From Rhizobium sp. FKL33 (lineage in GTDB: Bacteria > Pseudomonadota > Alphaproteobacteria > Rhizobiales > Rhizobiaceae), in NCBI RefSeq assembly GCF_005222915.1, contig NZ_STFX01000004.1, forward strand, positions 48,371 to 112,370: a DNA stretch of 64,000 bases, written 5' to 3'. The position numbers and the translations under genes are program-made. Below the pieces are notes generated by a model, which made no database searches, was not told where the DNA came from, and worked only from the letters and a program-made list of their open reading frames with translations. Positions 35,735 through 44,138 of this stretch are shown here, piece after piece. How positions within the stretch are numbered: the first letter of the stretch is position 1; every line of letters begins with the position of its first letter.

Positions 35735-35756
35735 CATGGGGCTATTGGCCGACGGA

Positions 35757-36944
35757 TCAGGCGCGTTTGGCGGCCGGCAGCAGTTCCTCGCCGAGCGTGG
35801 CGATCCTGTGCATGGCGATCTTCAGATCCTCATCCGGAACGGTGAGCGACAGGCGCAGGAAATTGCGCGCCTGAACGCCGAAGGAATTGCCCGGCATGAC
35901 AGCGACATGCTTGTCCTTCAGCAGCTTCCAGGCGAAATCCTCGCCCGACAGGCCGGTCGCGGAGACGTCGAGCAGGATGAACATGCCGCCTTCGGGCATC
36001 AGCGGCGCGATGGCGTTCGAGCCTTCCAGCGCCTCGCGGGCGATATTGGCGCGGCGCCAGTAATTGTCGCGCATCACCGCGGCGGTGTCGAAATCCTGGC
36101 TGAGCGCCATGGCCGTCATGTCGGAAATGAACGGCTGAACGCCGAACAGCATGGTCTCGGACACCGGCAGCAGCCGCTCGCAGAATTCCGCCGGACCGAT
36201 GGCCCAGCCGGAGCGGAAGCCCGGCGCGGCATGCGACTTGGAAATCGAGGAGACGACGATGACCCGGTCGGCAAGCTCGGGATCGTCGAAGGGCGAGGCG
36301 AAGGCCTTGTCGAAGATCAGCTCTTCATAGACTTCGTCGCAGACGATCCAGAGATCATGCTTGCGGCAGACTTCGCCAATCTCGGCGACTTCACGCGGGC
36401 TGAGCACCGCGCCCGAGGGATTGTGCGGATTGTTGAGCAGCAGCACGCGGGTGTTGGGCGTGATTGTCTTTTCGAGATCGGCGGCCTGGAGATGGAAGCA
36501 CTGTTCGGCGCGAAGCGGCACGGTGGCGAGCCGCGCGCCGGTCGAGGCGACGACGCCTTCATAGGTGGCGTACAGCGGATCGCCTGTCAGTACGACATCG
36601 CCTTTTTCGACGAGGCCGAGCATGACGGTGAACAACGCCGTCTGCGTGCCAGGGAAGCAGAGAACATTGGCGGAGGTGACATCGTCGCGACGCTTGCGAT
36701 ATTTCTCGACCAGCGCCGCCACGACGCCCGGCTCGCCACGACCATTGGAATAGCGGGTGCGGCCGGCATACATGGCGCGGGCGCATTCATCGAGCAGTGC
36801 GCGATCCGGCGGCAGATCGGGTTCGCCGATGGTCAGCTGGATCACGTCGACGCCGTCATGCGCCATCTGCCGGGCGGCGATGTGCAGCGCCCATTTGCCG
36901 GAGCCGAGCCCGTCGAGCCTTTCGGTGATGGAGGCGTAGCGCAT
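35757..36944 (-). CDS. PLP-dependent class I/II aminotransferase (AruH-like)
   Basis: A 395-residue fold-type I aminotransferase. LNNPHNPSGAVLS and SSISKSHAAPGFRSGW, whose lysine in SISKS binds PLP, are intact; the C terminus has an Arg-containing FLRLSLTVPDED. The sequence resembles arginine:pyruvate transaminase AruH in several blocks, including YEELIFDKAFASPF. Its neighbours, a DDAH-like amidinohydrolase and a polar amino acid transporter, fit an arginine or methylarginine substrate. A general aspartate/aminoadipate transaminase cannot be excluded. Confidence 0.85.
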   Translation of the reverse strand: MRYASITERLDGLGSGKWALHIAARQMAHDGVDVIQLTIGEPDLPPDRALLDECARAMYAGRTRYSNGRGEPGVVAALVEKYRKRRDDVTSANVLCFPGTQTALFTVMLGLVEKGDVVLTGDPLYATYEGVVASTGARLATVPLRAEQCFHLQAADLEKTITPNTRVLLLNNPHNPSGAVLSPREVAEIGEVCRKHDLWIVCDEVYEELIFDKAFASPFDDPELADRVIVVSSISKSHAAPGFRSGWAIGPAEFCERLLPVSETMLFGVQPFISDMTAMALSQDFDTAAVMRDNYWRRANIAREALEGSNAIAPLMPEGGMFILLDVSATGLSGEDFAWKLLKDKHVAVMPGNSFGVQARNFLRLSLTVPDEDLKIAMHRIATLGEELLPAAKRA

Positions 36945-36948
36945 GATG

Positions 36949-37602
36949 TCAGTCCTTTTTAAGAAAATGCGGATCTTCGATGGGCAGTGTCAGCCCGGTC
37001 AGACGCTCGACGGCGAGAAGCGCGATGCGCCCGAGTTCGCCGTCGGAAAACATGTCGGCGGCCATGCAGCCTTCGAGCCAGAGACCGTCGATGACGCCGT
37101 TGATGGCGATGGCCTGGGCGCGGCGATCCTCGGGGGTCGAGGCCTTGCCAGCGGCCTCCATCGCGTCCTTGACGAGATGTTCGATCGTCTCGCGATAGGA
37201 GATATAGCCCTCGCGATGAATGCCGGCCAGCGCCGGATCGACGCCGGTCTGGGCGATGAAGGTGGCCCAGAGCGCCAGCATGCGCTGGTCTATGACCGGC
37301 GGCTTGAAATTGGCGAGCACGAAGACGGAGAGACGCGCGAGCGGATCGCCCTGATGTTCGTCGGCCGAGCGCTGGGCCGTGTCGAACATGGTCTCGACCA
37401 CTTCGCGATAGGCGGCCTGGAAGAGATTGTCCTTGCCGGCGAAATAGTGCCGGATCAGGCCGGCTGTCACCCCGGCGCGATCGGCGATCTGACGTACCGT
37501 CGCGCCCTGCAGGCCGAAATCGACGATGCACTCGAGCGTGGCGGCCACCAGAGCCTGCCGCCGCGCATCCTCGCTTTCATGATGAAAGCTGCGTCGCGTC
37601 AT
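36949..37602 (-). CDS. TetR-family repressor (BetI-like)
   Basis: A 217-residue TetR regulator with an N-terminal helix-turn-helix at about residues 15-60 (ALVAATLECIVDFGLQGATV, then RQIADRAGVTAGLIRHYFAGK) and an all-helical ligand domain. The C-terminal region resembles BetI. It sits between the aminotransferase and the DDAH-like gene with 4-bp and 1-bp gaps, so it is part of that operon and probably controls it and the divergent transporter. Confidence 0.88.
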   Translation of the reverse strand: MTRRSFHHESEDARRQALVAATLECIVDFGLQGATVRQIADRAGVTAGLIRHYFAGKDNLFQAAYREVVETMFDTAQRSADEHQGDPLARLSVFVLANFKPPVIDQRMLALWATFIAQTGVDPALAGIHREGYISYRETIEHLVKDAMEAAGKASTPEDRRAQAIAINGVIDGLWLEGCMAADMFSDGELGRIALLAVERLTGLTLPIEDPHFLKKD

Positions 37603-37603
37603 C

Positions 37604-38479
37604 TCAGTCCCTTCTCAGGATCGGCCGCGTGAGGCAGGTCGGGCCGCCTTCGCAGGCGATGCAGAGCGCATCGGCCTCAAAGGTCTGGACCTCGCAACCG
37701 GCGGCCTCCATGGCGGCTTTGGTCTTGGGAAAGCCGTCGATCATGATCACCTTGTAGGGCGAGGTCGGCAGGACGTTGAGATTGAGGCCGTTGCTGTCGG
37801 CGAATTCTTCCGGCGGCGCGACGATCATGCGGATGCCGCGCTCTTTGAGCAGCAGATAGAAGCTCGCCGGCAGAAGCGGCGCATGCACGAGCGCCAGATC
37901 TTCGGCGAGCGGCGAGATCACGCTCATCAGATGCAGGCAGGCTTCTTCACCCTGCCAGAGCGGCAGGTCGAAGCCGAGCACGGTGACGCCGAGCGGCGCG
38001 AGAATCGTCTGAAGCTGATCAATGCCGGCCTGATTGGAGCGCACGCCGCGGCCGATGCAGAGCGTCTGCTTGTCGAGCCAGACGCAATCGCCGCTTTCCA
38101 CCGTGCCCGGCGCTTCGAGACGACCGAGAATAGGGATTCCGGCAGCCCGGTAGGCCGCCTCGTGCAGATCAGCCTCCTGGCGGCGCAGCGGCTTGCCCAT
38201 GCGCAGGATGACGGCGCCCTTGTCGGTGACGAAAGACGGGTCCTGGGTGAACATCGAATCGGCAAGGCCGTCGCCCTCGTCTTCCAGCCAGAGGATTTCG
38301 GCGCCGGATTGTTCGACGAGACGCGCAAAGGCCTGATACTGCTCTATCGCCTTGGGCGCATCGAAGGTCGGACCGTAATGCCATTCCTGCGGATCCGCAG
38401 CGAGAAGGCTCTTGCCGGGGCGTCGCATCAGGACGCGGGCAAGAGAGGTGGACATCGCCTGGGAACCATAGGCGCTCAT
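37604..38479 (-). CDS. Amidinotransferase/DDAH-family hydrolase
   Basis: A 291-residue guanidino-group-modifying enzyme. FTQDPSFVTDKGAVI, ESGDCVWLDKQTL, GRGVRSNQAGIDQL and the C-terminal CEGGPTCLTRP, with catalytic Cys282, give the full pattern of dimethylargininase-like enzymes. They hydrolyse the guanidino group of arginine or N-methylarginines to citrulline plus amine or ammonia. Start at 38479 (MSAYGSQ) is chosen because the family homology begins soon after; upstream frame residues have no match. The exact substrate is inferred from context only. Confidence 0.82.
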   Translation of the reverse strand: MSAYGSQAMSTSLARVLMRRPGKSLLAADPQEWHYGPTFDAPKAIEQYQAFARLVEQSGAEILWLEDEGDGLADSMFTQDPSFVTDKGAVILRMGKPLRRQEADLHEAAYRAAGIPILGRLEAPGTVESGDCVWLDKQTLCIGRGVRSNQAGIDQLQTILAPLGVTVLGFDLPLWQGEEACLHLMSVISPLAEDLALVHAPLLPASFYLLLKERGIRMIVAPPEEFADSNGLNLNVLPTSPYKVIMIDGFPKTKAAMEAAGCEVQTFEADALCIACEGGPTCLTRPILRRD

Positions 38480-38540
38480 GGAAAACTCCGAGATCGGGGA
38501 CGTAAGCGGAATTGCTGCCCTGCAAGATAATTGGATTATA

Positions 38541-38565
38541 CACTTGAATAATTGCAAAACAAGTG
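38541..38565. promoter_or_regulatory. Inverted repeat in the divergent promoter region
   Basis: CACTTG (38541-38546) and CAAGTG (38560-38565) form a 6-bp inverted repeat 13 bp apart in an AT-rich patch between the DDAH-like gene and the ABC transporter. It is a plausible operator for the TetR regulator of this locus. Confidence 0.35.
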
Positions 38566-38679
38566 ATTTACTTTTCTGAACGGCCGGGCGGAGGCCAGTG
38601 ACCGCACCGGTGAATGATAAGACTGGGGAACAAAAAACATCACGAATGGGCGGCTCCACGCCCATGTTTGGCGGTATTC

Positions 38680-39453
38680 ATGACAGAGACGGCGAAAGCC
38701 ATCGAGGTTCACGATCTACACAAAAAATTCGGCCCGCTCGAAGTGCTCAAGGGAGTTTCGATCTCTGCCAGCCAGGGCGACGTGATCGCCATCATCGGCG
38801 GCAGCGGCTCCGGCAAATCGACATTCCTGCGCTGCATCAACATGCTCGAACTGCCGAGCGCCGGATCCATCCGCATTCACGGCGAGGAAATCGCCCTGAA
38901 ACGCGACGGACAGGGCAACCTGCAGCCCGCCAATCGCAAGCAGGTGCAGCGGATCCGGTCACGGCTCGCCATGGTGTTCCAGAGTTTCAATCTCTGGCAG
39001 CATATGACGGTCATGCAGAATGTGATCGAAGTTCCCGTGCATGTGCTGGGCCTGAAGCGTGACGAAGCGATCGCCAAGGCCGAGACGATCTTGAAGCGGG
39101 TGGGCCTTTATGAAAAGCGCGACATCTATCCCGCCTTCATGTCCGGCGGCCAACAGCAGCGCGCGGCGATCGCCCGCGCCCTCGCCGTCGATCCGCTCGC
39201 CCTGCTATTCGACGAGCCGACCTCGGCGCTCGACCCGGAACTGGTGGGCGAAGTGCTCGCCGTCATCGGCGATCTGGCCAAGGAAAATCGCACCATGCTG
39301 CTCGTCACGCATGAGATGAATTTCGCCCGCAACGTGGCGAACCATGTCGTCTTTCTTCACAACGGGCTCATCGAGGAGCAGGGCCCGCCGGATCAGGTCT
39401 TCGGCGCGCCGAAATCGGACCGTCTCCGGAAATTCATCAGCTCCATCCACTGA
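38680..39453 (+). CDS. Polar amino acid ABC transporter, ATP-binding protein
   Basis: A 257-residue HisP/OccP-type ATPase. Walker A is GGSGSGKST, signature SGGQQQRAAIARAL, Walker B ALLFDEPTSALDPE. The insert DGQGNLQPANRKQVQRIR is the HisP-type extension of basic amino acid importers. The start at 38680 (MTETAKAIE) fits the family; an upstream in-frame start has no support. It begins the four-gene operon 38680-41844. Confidence 0.93.
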   Translation: MTETAKAIEVHDLHKKFGPLEVLKGVSISASQGDVIAIIGGSGSGKSTFLRCINMLELPSAGSIRIHGEEIALKRDGQGNLQPANRKQVQRIRSRLAMVFQSFNLWQHMTVMQNVIEVPVHVLGLKRDEAIAKAETILKRVGLYEKRDIYPAFMSGGQQQRAAIARALAVDPLALLFDEPTSALDPELVGEVLAVIGDLAKENRTMLLVTHEMNFARNVANHVVFLHNGLIEEQGPPDQVFGAPKSDRLRKFISSIH

Positions 39454-39478
39454 TCACAACAGAAAACAGGGGAACCTC

Positions 39479-40261
39479 ATGATCAAGGCATTGAAAACCG
39501 CAGCGCTGGCGCTGGCGGTCGTTCTGGGCGGCGCCGCAGCGGCCTCGGCGGAAAGCGTGAAGATCGGCTTCATCACCGAGCCCTATCCGCCCTTCACCTC
39601 GATGGACGCTTCCGGCAAATTCGTCGGCTGGGAAGTCGAGCTTCAGGAAGCCGTCTGCAAGGAAGCCAAGCTCGATTGCGTCATCACGCCGGTCTCCTGG
39701 GACGGCATCATCCCGGCGCTCACCTCGAAGAAGATCGACGTGATCATCGCCTCGATGTCGATCACCAACGAGCGCCTGAAAACGATCGACTTCACCGACA
39801 AATATTACAACACGCCCACCGGAATCATCGGCCGCAAGGAAGACAGCTTCAAGCCGACCGCCGAAGGCCTGTCCGGCAAGATCATCGGCGTGCAGGTCTC
39901 GACCGTGCATGCGGACTATGTGAAGAAGCACTTCGCCTCGACCGCCGCCGAAATCAAGGAATACCAGACCCAGGACGAAGCCAATCAGGATCTCGCGGCC
40001 GGCCGCGTCGACGCCGTCCAGGCCGACGCCATCGCGCTCGACGCCTTCCTGAAGTCTGAAGCCGGCGCCGCCTGCTGCGACTACAAGGGCGATGTCGCCG
40101 CCGACCTCGAAATCCTCGGCCCCGGCGTGGGCATGGGCGTGCGCAAGGAAGACACCGCGCTCAAGGACAAGCTGAACGCCGCCATCAAGGCCATCCGCGC
40201 CAATGGCGCCTACGACGCCTTCTCCAAGAAGTATTTCGACTTCAACATCTACGGCGATTGA
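39479..40261 (+). CDS. Periplasmic amino acid-binding protein of the ABC transporter
   Basis: A 260-residue family 3 solute-binding protein. The N terminus is a clear signal peptide (residues 1-23, ending AAAASA) followed by ESVKIGFITEPYPPFTSMDA. The signature GWEVELQEAVCKEAKLDC and a C-terminal disulfide candidate pair (AACCDYKGD) are present. The family includes arginine, ornithine, lysine and opine binders. The neighbouring genes suggest arginine or methylarginine. Confidence 0.93.
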   Translation: MIKALKTAALALAVVLGGAAAASAESVKIGFITEPYPPFTSMDASGKFVGWEVELQEAVCKEAKLDCVITPVSWDGIIPALTSKKIDVIIASMSITNERLKTIDFTDKYYNTPTGIIGRKEDSFKPTAEGLSGKIIGVQVSTVHADYVKKHFASTAAEIKEYQTQDEANQDLAAGRVDAVQADAIALDAFLKSEAGAACCDYKGDVAADLEILGPGVGMGVRKEDTALKDKLNAAIKAIRANGAYDAFSKKYFDFNIYGD

Positions 40262-40324
40262 TCGCCACCGGCGCGACGGCTGACCGTCGCGCCGCTTTTC
40301 CTTCCGGCGGCGATTGCGATTTCG

Positions 40325-41056
40325 ATGTTTGACGCGCTGATATCCCTCTCCAATCTCGGCATGCTGTCGCTGGAGCCGCCCGGCTGGGGCGGCGTGCTGC
40401 TCGACGGCTTTCTCGTCTCGATTGAAATCGCCATCGGCGGCTTCGGACTCGGCGTGCTGATCGGCGCGCTCGGCGCCTCCGGCAAGCTCTATGGCGGGCT
40501 CGTGACCCGCGACCTGATGGAAGTCTATACGACGCTGGTGCGGGCCATTCCCGAGCTCATCCTGATCCTGCTGCTCTATTACGCCGGGACAGATCTCGTG
40601 AACCAGGCGCTCACCGCGTTTGGCCACGATCCCATAGACATCAACGGACTGGTCGCCGGCATCGTGGTGATCGGCTTCGTGCAGGGGGCCTATTCGACCG
40701 AAGTGATCCGTGGGGCGATCAAATCCATTCCGCCCGGACAGATCGAGGCGGCCCGCGCCTATGGCATGGGACCAATCCTGATCTTCCGCCGCATCATCCT
40801 GCCGGCCATGCTGCCCTATGCGCTGCCGGGGCTCGGCAATCTCTGGATGATCGCCACCAAGGACACCGCGCTGCTGGCCGTGGTCGGCTTCACCGAACTC
40901 ACGCTCGCCACACGGCAGGCGGCCGGCGCCACCAAGGCCTATATGACCTTCTTCCTCGCCGCCGGCGCGCTTTATCTGGCGCTCAGCATCGTCTCCGGCC
41001 TGATCATCAAGGCGCTCGACGCGCATTTCCGCCGCGGCATTGCGAGGCCGTCATGA
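40325..41056 (+). CDS. Amino acid ABC transporter permease (HisQ-like)
   Basis: A 243-residue inner-membrane permease with five or so hydrophobic segments and the EAA motif EAARAYGMGPILIFRRIILP. It pairs with the next permease, overlapping it by four bases. HisQ/HisM-type heterodimers serve basic amino acids. Confidence 0.92.
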   Translation: MFDALISLSNLGMLSLEPPGWGGVLLDGFLVSIEIAIGGFGLGVLIGALGASGKLYGGLVTRDLMEVYTTLVRAIPELILILLLYYAGTDLVNQALTAFGHDPIDINGLVAGIVVIGFVQGAYSTEVIRGAIKSIPPGQIEAARAYGMGPILIFRRIILPAMLPYALPGLGNLWMIATKDTALLAVVGFTELTLATRQAAGATKAYMTFFLAAGALYLALSIVSGLIIKALDAHFRRGIARPS

Positions 41057-41844
41057 ATGCTGCGACACCAATGGCAAAGCCGGGTTTCTGGATGCCGCAT
41101 CGCATCGTCATGGCGGCGTTGTTCGTCGCCCTGATCGCATCGGCGGCGCTGCTGATGCGCTGGGATTGGCTGCCGCGCTATATTCCCCTGCTCGGTCAAG
41201 GCATCCTGCGCTCGCTTGCAATGCTGTTTTCCTCGGCGATCGTCGGCTTCTTCTTCGCCATCCTGCTGGGCATCGCGCAAGTGTCGGGACCGGTGCCGAT
41301 CCGCTGGCTCGCCTCCGGCTTCTGCGGAATCATCCGCGGCACGCCGCTGCTGCTGCAACTCTGGTTGCTGTATTATGGATTGGGATCGCTTTTCGCGCAG
41401 TATCCGGAAATCCGCCAATCCTTCCTCTGGACCTATCTCAGACAGGGCTGGCCTTATGGATTCACCGCGCTGATGATCTCCTTTGCCGCCTATGAAGGCG
41501 AGGTGATGCGCGGCGCCTTTGCCGGCGTGCCCAAGGGCGAGATCGAGGCGGCCAAGGCCTATGGCATGAGCCCGTTCACGCTCTTCCGCCGCATCTGGCT
41601 GCCGCGCGCCGTGCAGCGGGCGCTGCCGACGCTCTCAGGCGAGACGGTGCTGCAGCTGAAATCGACGCCGCTCGTGGCGACGATCACGGTCATCGATGTC
41701 TATGGCGTGATTTCGAAAGTGCGGCAGGAGACTTACCTCACCTACGAGCCGCTTTTGCTGCTTGCGGCTATTTACGTCTGCCTGACCGGGCTTCTGGTCG
41801 TGACGTTCCGCTATTTCGAGAACAAGATCCCGGTCAAGGGCTGA
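41053..41844 (+). CDS. Amino acid ABC transporter permease (HisM-like)
   Basis: A 263-residue permease with the EAA motif EAAKAYGMSPFTLFRRIWLP and IRGTPLLLQLWLLYYGLG, which is typical of the HisM half. It completes the transporter: ATPase, binding protein and two permeases. A composite inverted-repeat element follows before the convergent gene. Confidence 0.92.
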   Translation: MNAATPMAKPGFWMPHRIVMAALFVALIASAALLMRWDWLPRYIPLLGQGILRSLAMLFSSAIVGFFFAILLGIAQVSGPVPIRWLASGFCGIIRGTPLLLQLWLLYYGLGSLFAQYPEIRQSFLWTYLRQGWPYGFTALMISFAAYEGEVMRGAFAGVPKGEIEAAKAYGMSPFTLFRRIWLPRAVQRALPTLSGETVLQLKSTPLVATITVIDVYGVISKVRQETYLTYEPLLLLAAIYVCLTGLLVVTFRYFENKIPVKG

Positions 41845-41882
41845 GGGACGTCACAAGTTTATTTGAAAATCTGGGGAGTAAC

Positions 41883-42001
41883 CTCCCTCTCCCGGCGAAC
41901 CGGGAGAGGGAGTTCGGGCTTTCGCCGAGTGGGCGTCTCGACCCTTCCGAACCCCGCATCGGAGGGGAGACGCACCGACTGCCAAGCCATCGGCGAAAGC
42001 C
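41883..42001. repeat. Nested palindromic intergenic element
   Basis: A perfect 13-bp hairpin, CTCCCTCTCCCGG with loop CGAA (41883-41912), is followed by a second structure: arms at 41917-41928 and 41990-42001 (12 bp exact) enclosing GCGTCTC / GAGACGC (41933-41939, 41967-41973) and a CCCTTCCGA / TCGGAGGG pairing. It lies between convergent genes and looks like a REP- or BIME-like element or a bidirectional transcript end; there is no T run. The remaining gap to 42057 shows nothing else. Confidence 0.7.
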
Positions 42002-42057
42002 TTGACCGAATGGGTCAGGCGGCGGACGCCATTGTCAGGCGTCCCATGTTTTTGTCG

Positions 42058-42696
42058 TCAGGCCGTCTTTTCCAGCGACGGCATCGGCTTCAGAATGCTC
42101 ATCAGCGCGCCATAGGGCAAGAGCATGATGAGCGCCACCAGCATCTTCACCGTGAGGTCGCCCAGCGCCCAGGAAATCCAGCGCGGCGCCTCCGTCGTCA
42201 TCACCCCGAAAATCGGCGCGACGCCCAGTGCGAAGTCGTCATTGGGGCCGAGGAAGGAGAAGAAGGCCGCAAAGGACAGGCTGAAGAACAGGGCGGTGTC
42301 GAGCACCGAGCCGAACAACGACGCCATCAGTGGCGCGCGCCACCAGGACATGCGGCGAAGACGGTTGAACACGCTGATATCCAGCATCTGGCCGCAGAAG
42401 AAGGCTACGCCAGAGGCGATGGCGATGCGCGGGGCCGAGAACCACCAGGACAGCGTGACGCCGACCACGAAACCGGCAATCACCACGAGACGGGCGTATT
42501 TCGGCCCGAACTGGCGATTGGTCAGATCGGTAATGAGGAAGGCCACCGGATAGGTGAAAGCGCCCCAGGTCAGCAAGTCGGCGAGATTGACGCCAAGAAG
42601 CGTCCCGCTCAGCGGATACTGGACGAGAATATTGGAGGCGACGACCACGAGGGTCATCAGGAGCACATAGATAGTCGTATAGCGTTGAGCCTGCAT
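42058..42696 (-). CDS. Queuosine precursor transporter (YhhQ family)
   Basis: A 212-residue integral membrane protein of the VUT/YhhQ family. It has about six hydrophobic segments; typical parts are NILVQYPLSGT, LLTWGAFTYPVAFLITDLTNR and SGVAFFCGQMLDISVFN. YhhQ imports queuosine precursors (preQ0/preQ1). The ATG at 42696 (MQAQRYTTIY) is used because the first helix begins there. I looked for a preQ1 riboswitch in the leader and did not find a convincing one. Confidence 0.85.
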   Translation of the reverse strand: MQAQRYTTIYVLLMTLVVVASNILVQYPLSGTLLGVNLADLLTWGAFTYPVAFLITDLTNRQFGPKYARLVVIAGFVVGVTLSWWFSAPRIAIASGVAFFCGQMLDISVFNRLRRMSWWRAPLMASLFGSVLDTALFFSLSFAAFFSFLGPNDDFALGVAPIFGVMTTEAPRWISWALGDLTVKMLVALIMLLPYGALMSILKPMPSLEKTA

Positions 42697-42752
42697 TTTT
42701 TTATCCTGGGTGATGCCACCAGTTGGAGGACGGATCTGGGTCGATAAAGCAC

Positions 42753-42787
42753 AAAGAGAAAAGGCCTGAACGACGCCGTTCAAGCCC
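42753..42787 (-). terminator. Rho-independent terminator of rpmB
   Basis: On the minus strand, GGCTTGAACG (42786-42777) pairs with CGTTCAGGCC (42772-42763) with one G-U pair and a 4-base loop, followed by TTTTCTCTTT. It separates rpmB from yhhQ. Confidence 0.85.
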
Positions 42788-42813
42788 TCATCTCATGCAT
42801 GCGCAGCCTGAAA

Positions 42814-43098
42814 TCAGGCAGCAGCCTTCTTGGCGATCTGGCGCTTCAGCAGGCGGGCGCGAACGGACAGTTCGCCTTCGTCAGCCTTGGCGAGGAACGC
42901 ATCGAGACCACCGCGATGTTCGACCGAACGCAGAGCGGCGGCGGACACGCGAAGACGGAAACGCTGGCCGAGCGCGTCGGAGATCAGCGTGACGCTGCAC
43001 AGGTTCGGCAGGAACCGGCGCTTGGTCTTGTTGTTCGCATGGCTAACATTGTTTCCCGACTGGACGGCCTTGCCGGTCAATTCGCAACAACGGGACAT
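42814..43098 (-). CDS. rpmB: 50S ribosomal protein L28
   Basis: A 94-residue L28: [20 protein letters not shown] at the N terminus and RRFLPNLC are diagnostic; GLDAFLAK follows. A consensus-like promoter (TTGACA, 17 bp, TATGGA) lies upstream, giving a leader of around 85 nt, and a terminator lies downstream, so it is a monocistronic ribosomal protein gene. Confidence 0.97.
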   Translation of the reverse strand: MSRCCELTGKAVQSGNNVSHANNKTKRRFLPNLCSVTLISDALGQRFRLRVSAAALRSVEHRGGLDAFLAKADEGELSVRARLLKRQIAKKAAA

Positions 43099-43140
43099 GA
43101 TATCACCTATTCTTTTTCGAGCCCTACGACATGACTTTCC

Positions 43141-43219
43141 GGCCCGATAGTCGGGCCCGCACGCCGCCGGCCTGTTTTGGAAGTTGCGGTTCCATAGAGA
43201 GATGGCGCGGCCCTGTCAA
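43141..43219 (-). promoter_or_regulatory. rpmB promoter and leader hairpin
   Basis: On the minus strand, TTGACA (complement of 43214-43219) and TATGGA (complement of 43191-43196) are exactly 17 bp apart. The leader carries GGCCCGA-tag-TCGGGCC (43141-43157), a 7-bp hairpin that could be an autoregulatory or processing site. Confidence 0.75.
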
Positions 43220-43323
43220 GCCAAAGCAAGCGAAAGAGGCAAAAATCTCGACTCGGAGCGCCTGGCGCTTCACCTTGCGGCCAGCGCAGAAAAACCACAT
43301 TGACCGCCTAATCAGTCTCGCAA

Positions 43324-44115
43324 ATGATCGTGGCCGCCATGCAGAATCGTCTTCTCCCGCTCCTCGTCTCCGCTCTGATCGCCACGGGCGCATCCGCCGC
43401 GCGCGCCGACGACCCCGTCAACAAGGCCGAATTCAGCATCGCGCTGTCTGGCCTGCCGATCGCACGGGCCGAATTCACCACGACGCTGCGCGACACGCGC
43501 TACGAGGTCTCCGCCGCGCTCAGGACCACGGGGCTCGCCCGCTTCATCACCGACACCAAAGCCGAAATCAAGGTCGACGGGCTTGCCGGACGCAAGAGCT
43601 GGCGGCCGCGCGATTTCTCCTTCCATTATGACTATGGCCGTCGTTCGCGATCCTTCCAGACGCGCTTTCTGCATGATCAGGTGACCTCTTCGACGATCAC
43701 GCCGAAGCCCGATTACAGCAAGCGCAAGAACTGGGTGCCGACACGGCCGGAAGACCTGCGCAACGTGACCGACCCGGTGACCGCGCTCATCGTCCCCGCG
43801 GCGGGCGATCCCTGCCGCGCCATGGTCGGCGTGTTCGATGGAGAGGCCCGGATGAATCTCAGGCTCGCGCCCAAACGGACCGACAAGTTCAGCGCGACGG
43901 GATATGATGGCGAGGTGACCGTCTGCTCGATCCGCTACGAGCCGGTGTCCGGCCATCGTCGCAGGAGCAAGGATATCGATTACGTCAAGCGGCTCGACAA
44001 TATCGAGATCTGGTTTGCGAAATCGGCCAAGCTCGATGTATATGCGCCTGTCTATCTCGCCGTGCCGACGAAATATGGGGTGATCAGCATCACCGCCACG
44101 CGTTTCGAAGGATAG
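43324..44115 (+). CDS. DUF3108-type exported protein
   Basis: A 263-residue protein with a signal peptide (LLPLLVSALIATGASAARA) and a beta-rich DUF3108-like body: EFSIALSGLPIARAEFTTTL near the start and CSIRYEPVSGHRR with WFAKSAKLDVYAPVYLAVPT near the end. It is predicted periplasmic. Its function is unknown; the family often lies beside rpmB in rhizobia. ATG at 43339 (MQNRLLP) is an alternative start giving a cleaner signal peptide. Confidence 0.82.
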   Translation: MIVAAMQNRLLPLLVSALIATGASAARADDPVNKAEFSIALSGLPIARAEFTTTLRDTRYEVSAALRTTGLARFITDTKAEIKVDGLAGRKSWRPRDFSFHYDYGRRSRSFQTRFLHDQVTSSTITPKPDYSKRKNWVPTRPEDLRNVTDPVTALIVPAAGDPCRAMVGVFDGEARMNLRLAPKRTDKFSATGYDGEVTVCSIRYEPVSGHRRRSKDIDYVKRLDNIEIWFAKSAKLDVYAPVYLAVPTKYGVISITATRFEG

Positions 44116-44138
44116 CGGCCGCTTCCGGGGGCTTCTCA

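Noticed and set aside
42697..42813. A preQ1 riboswitch before the queuosine precursor transporter
   Set aside because: The leader contains only the rpmB terminator and no convincing preQ1-I, -II or -III pattern by eye.
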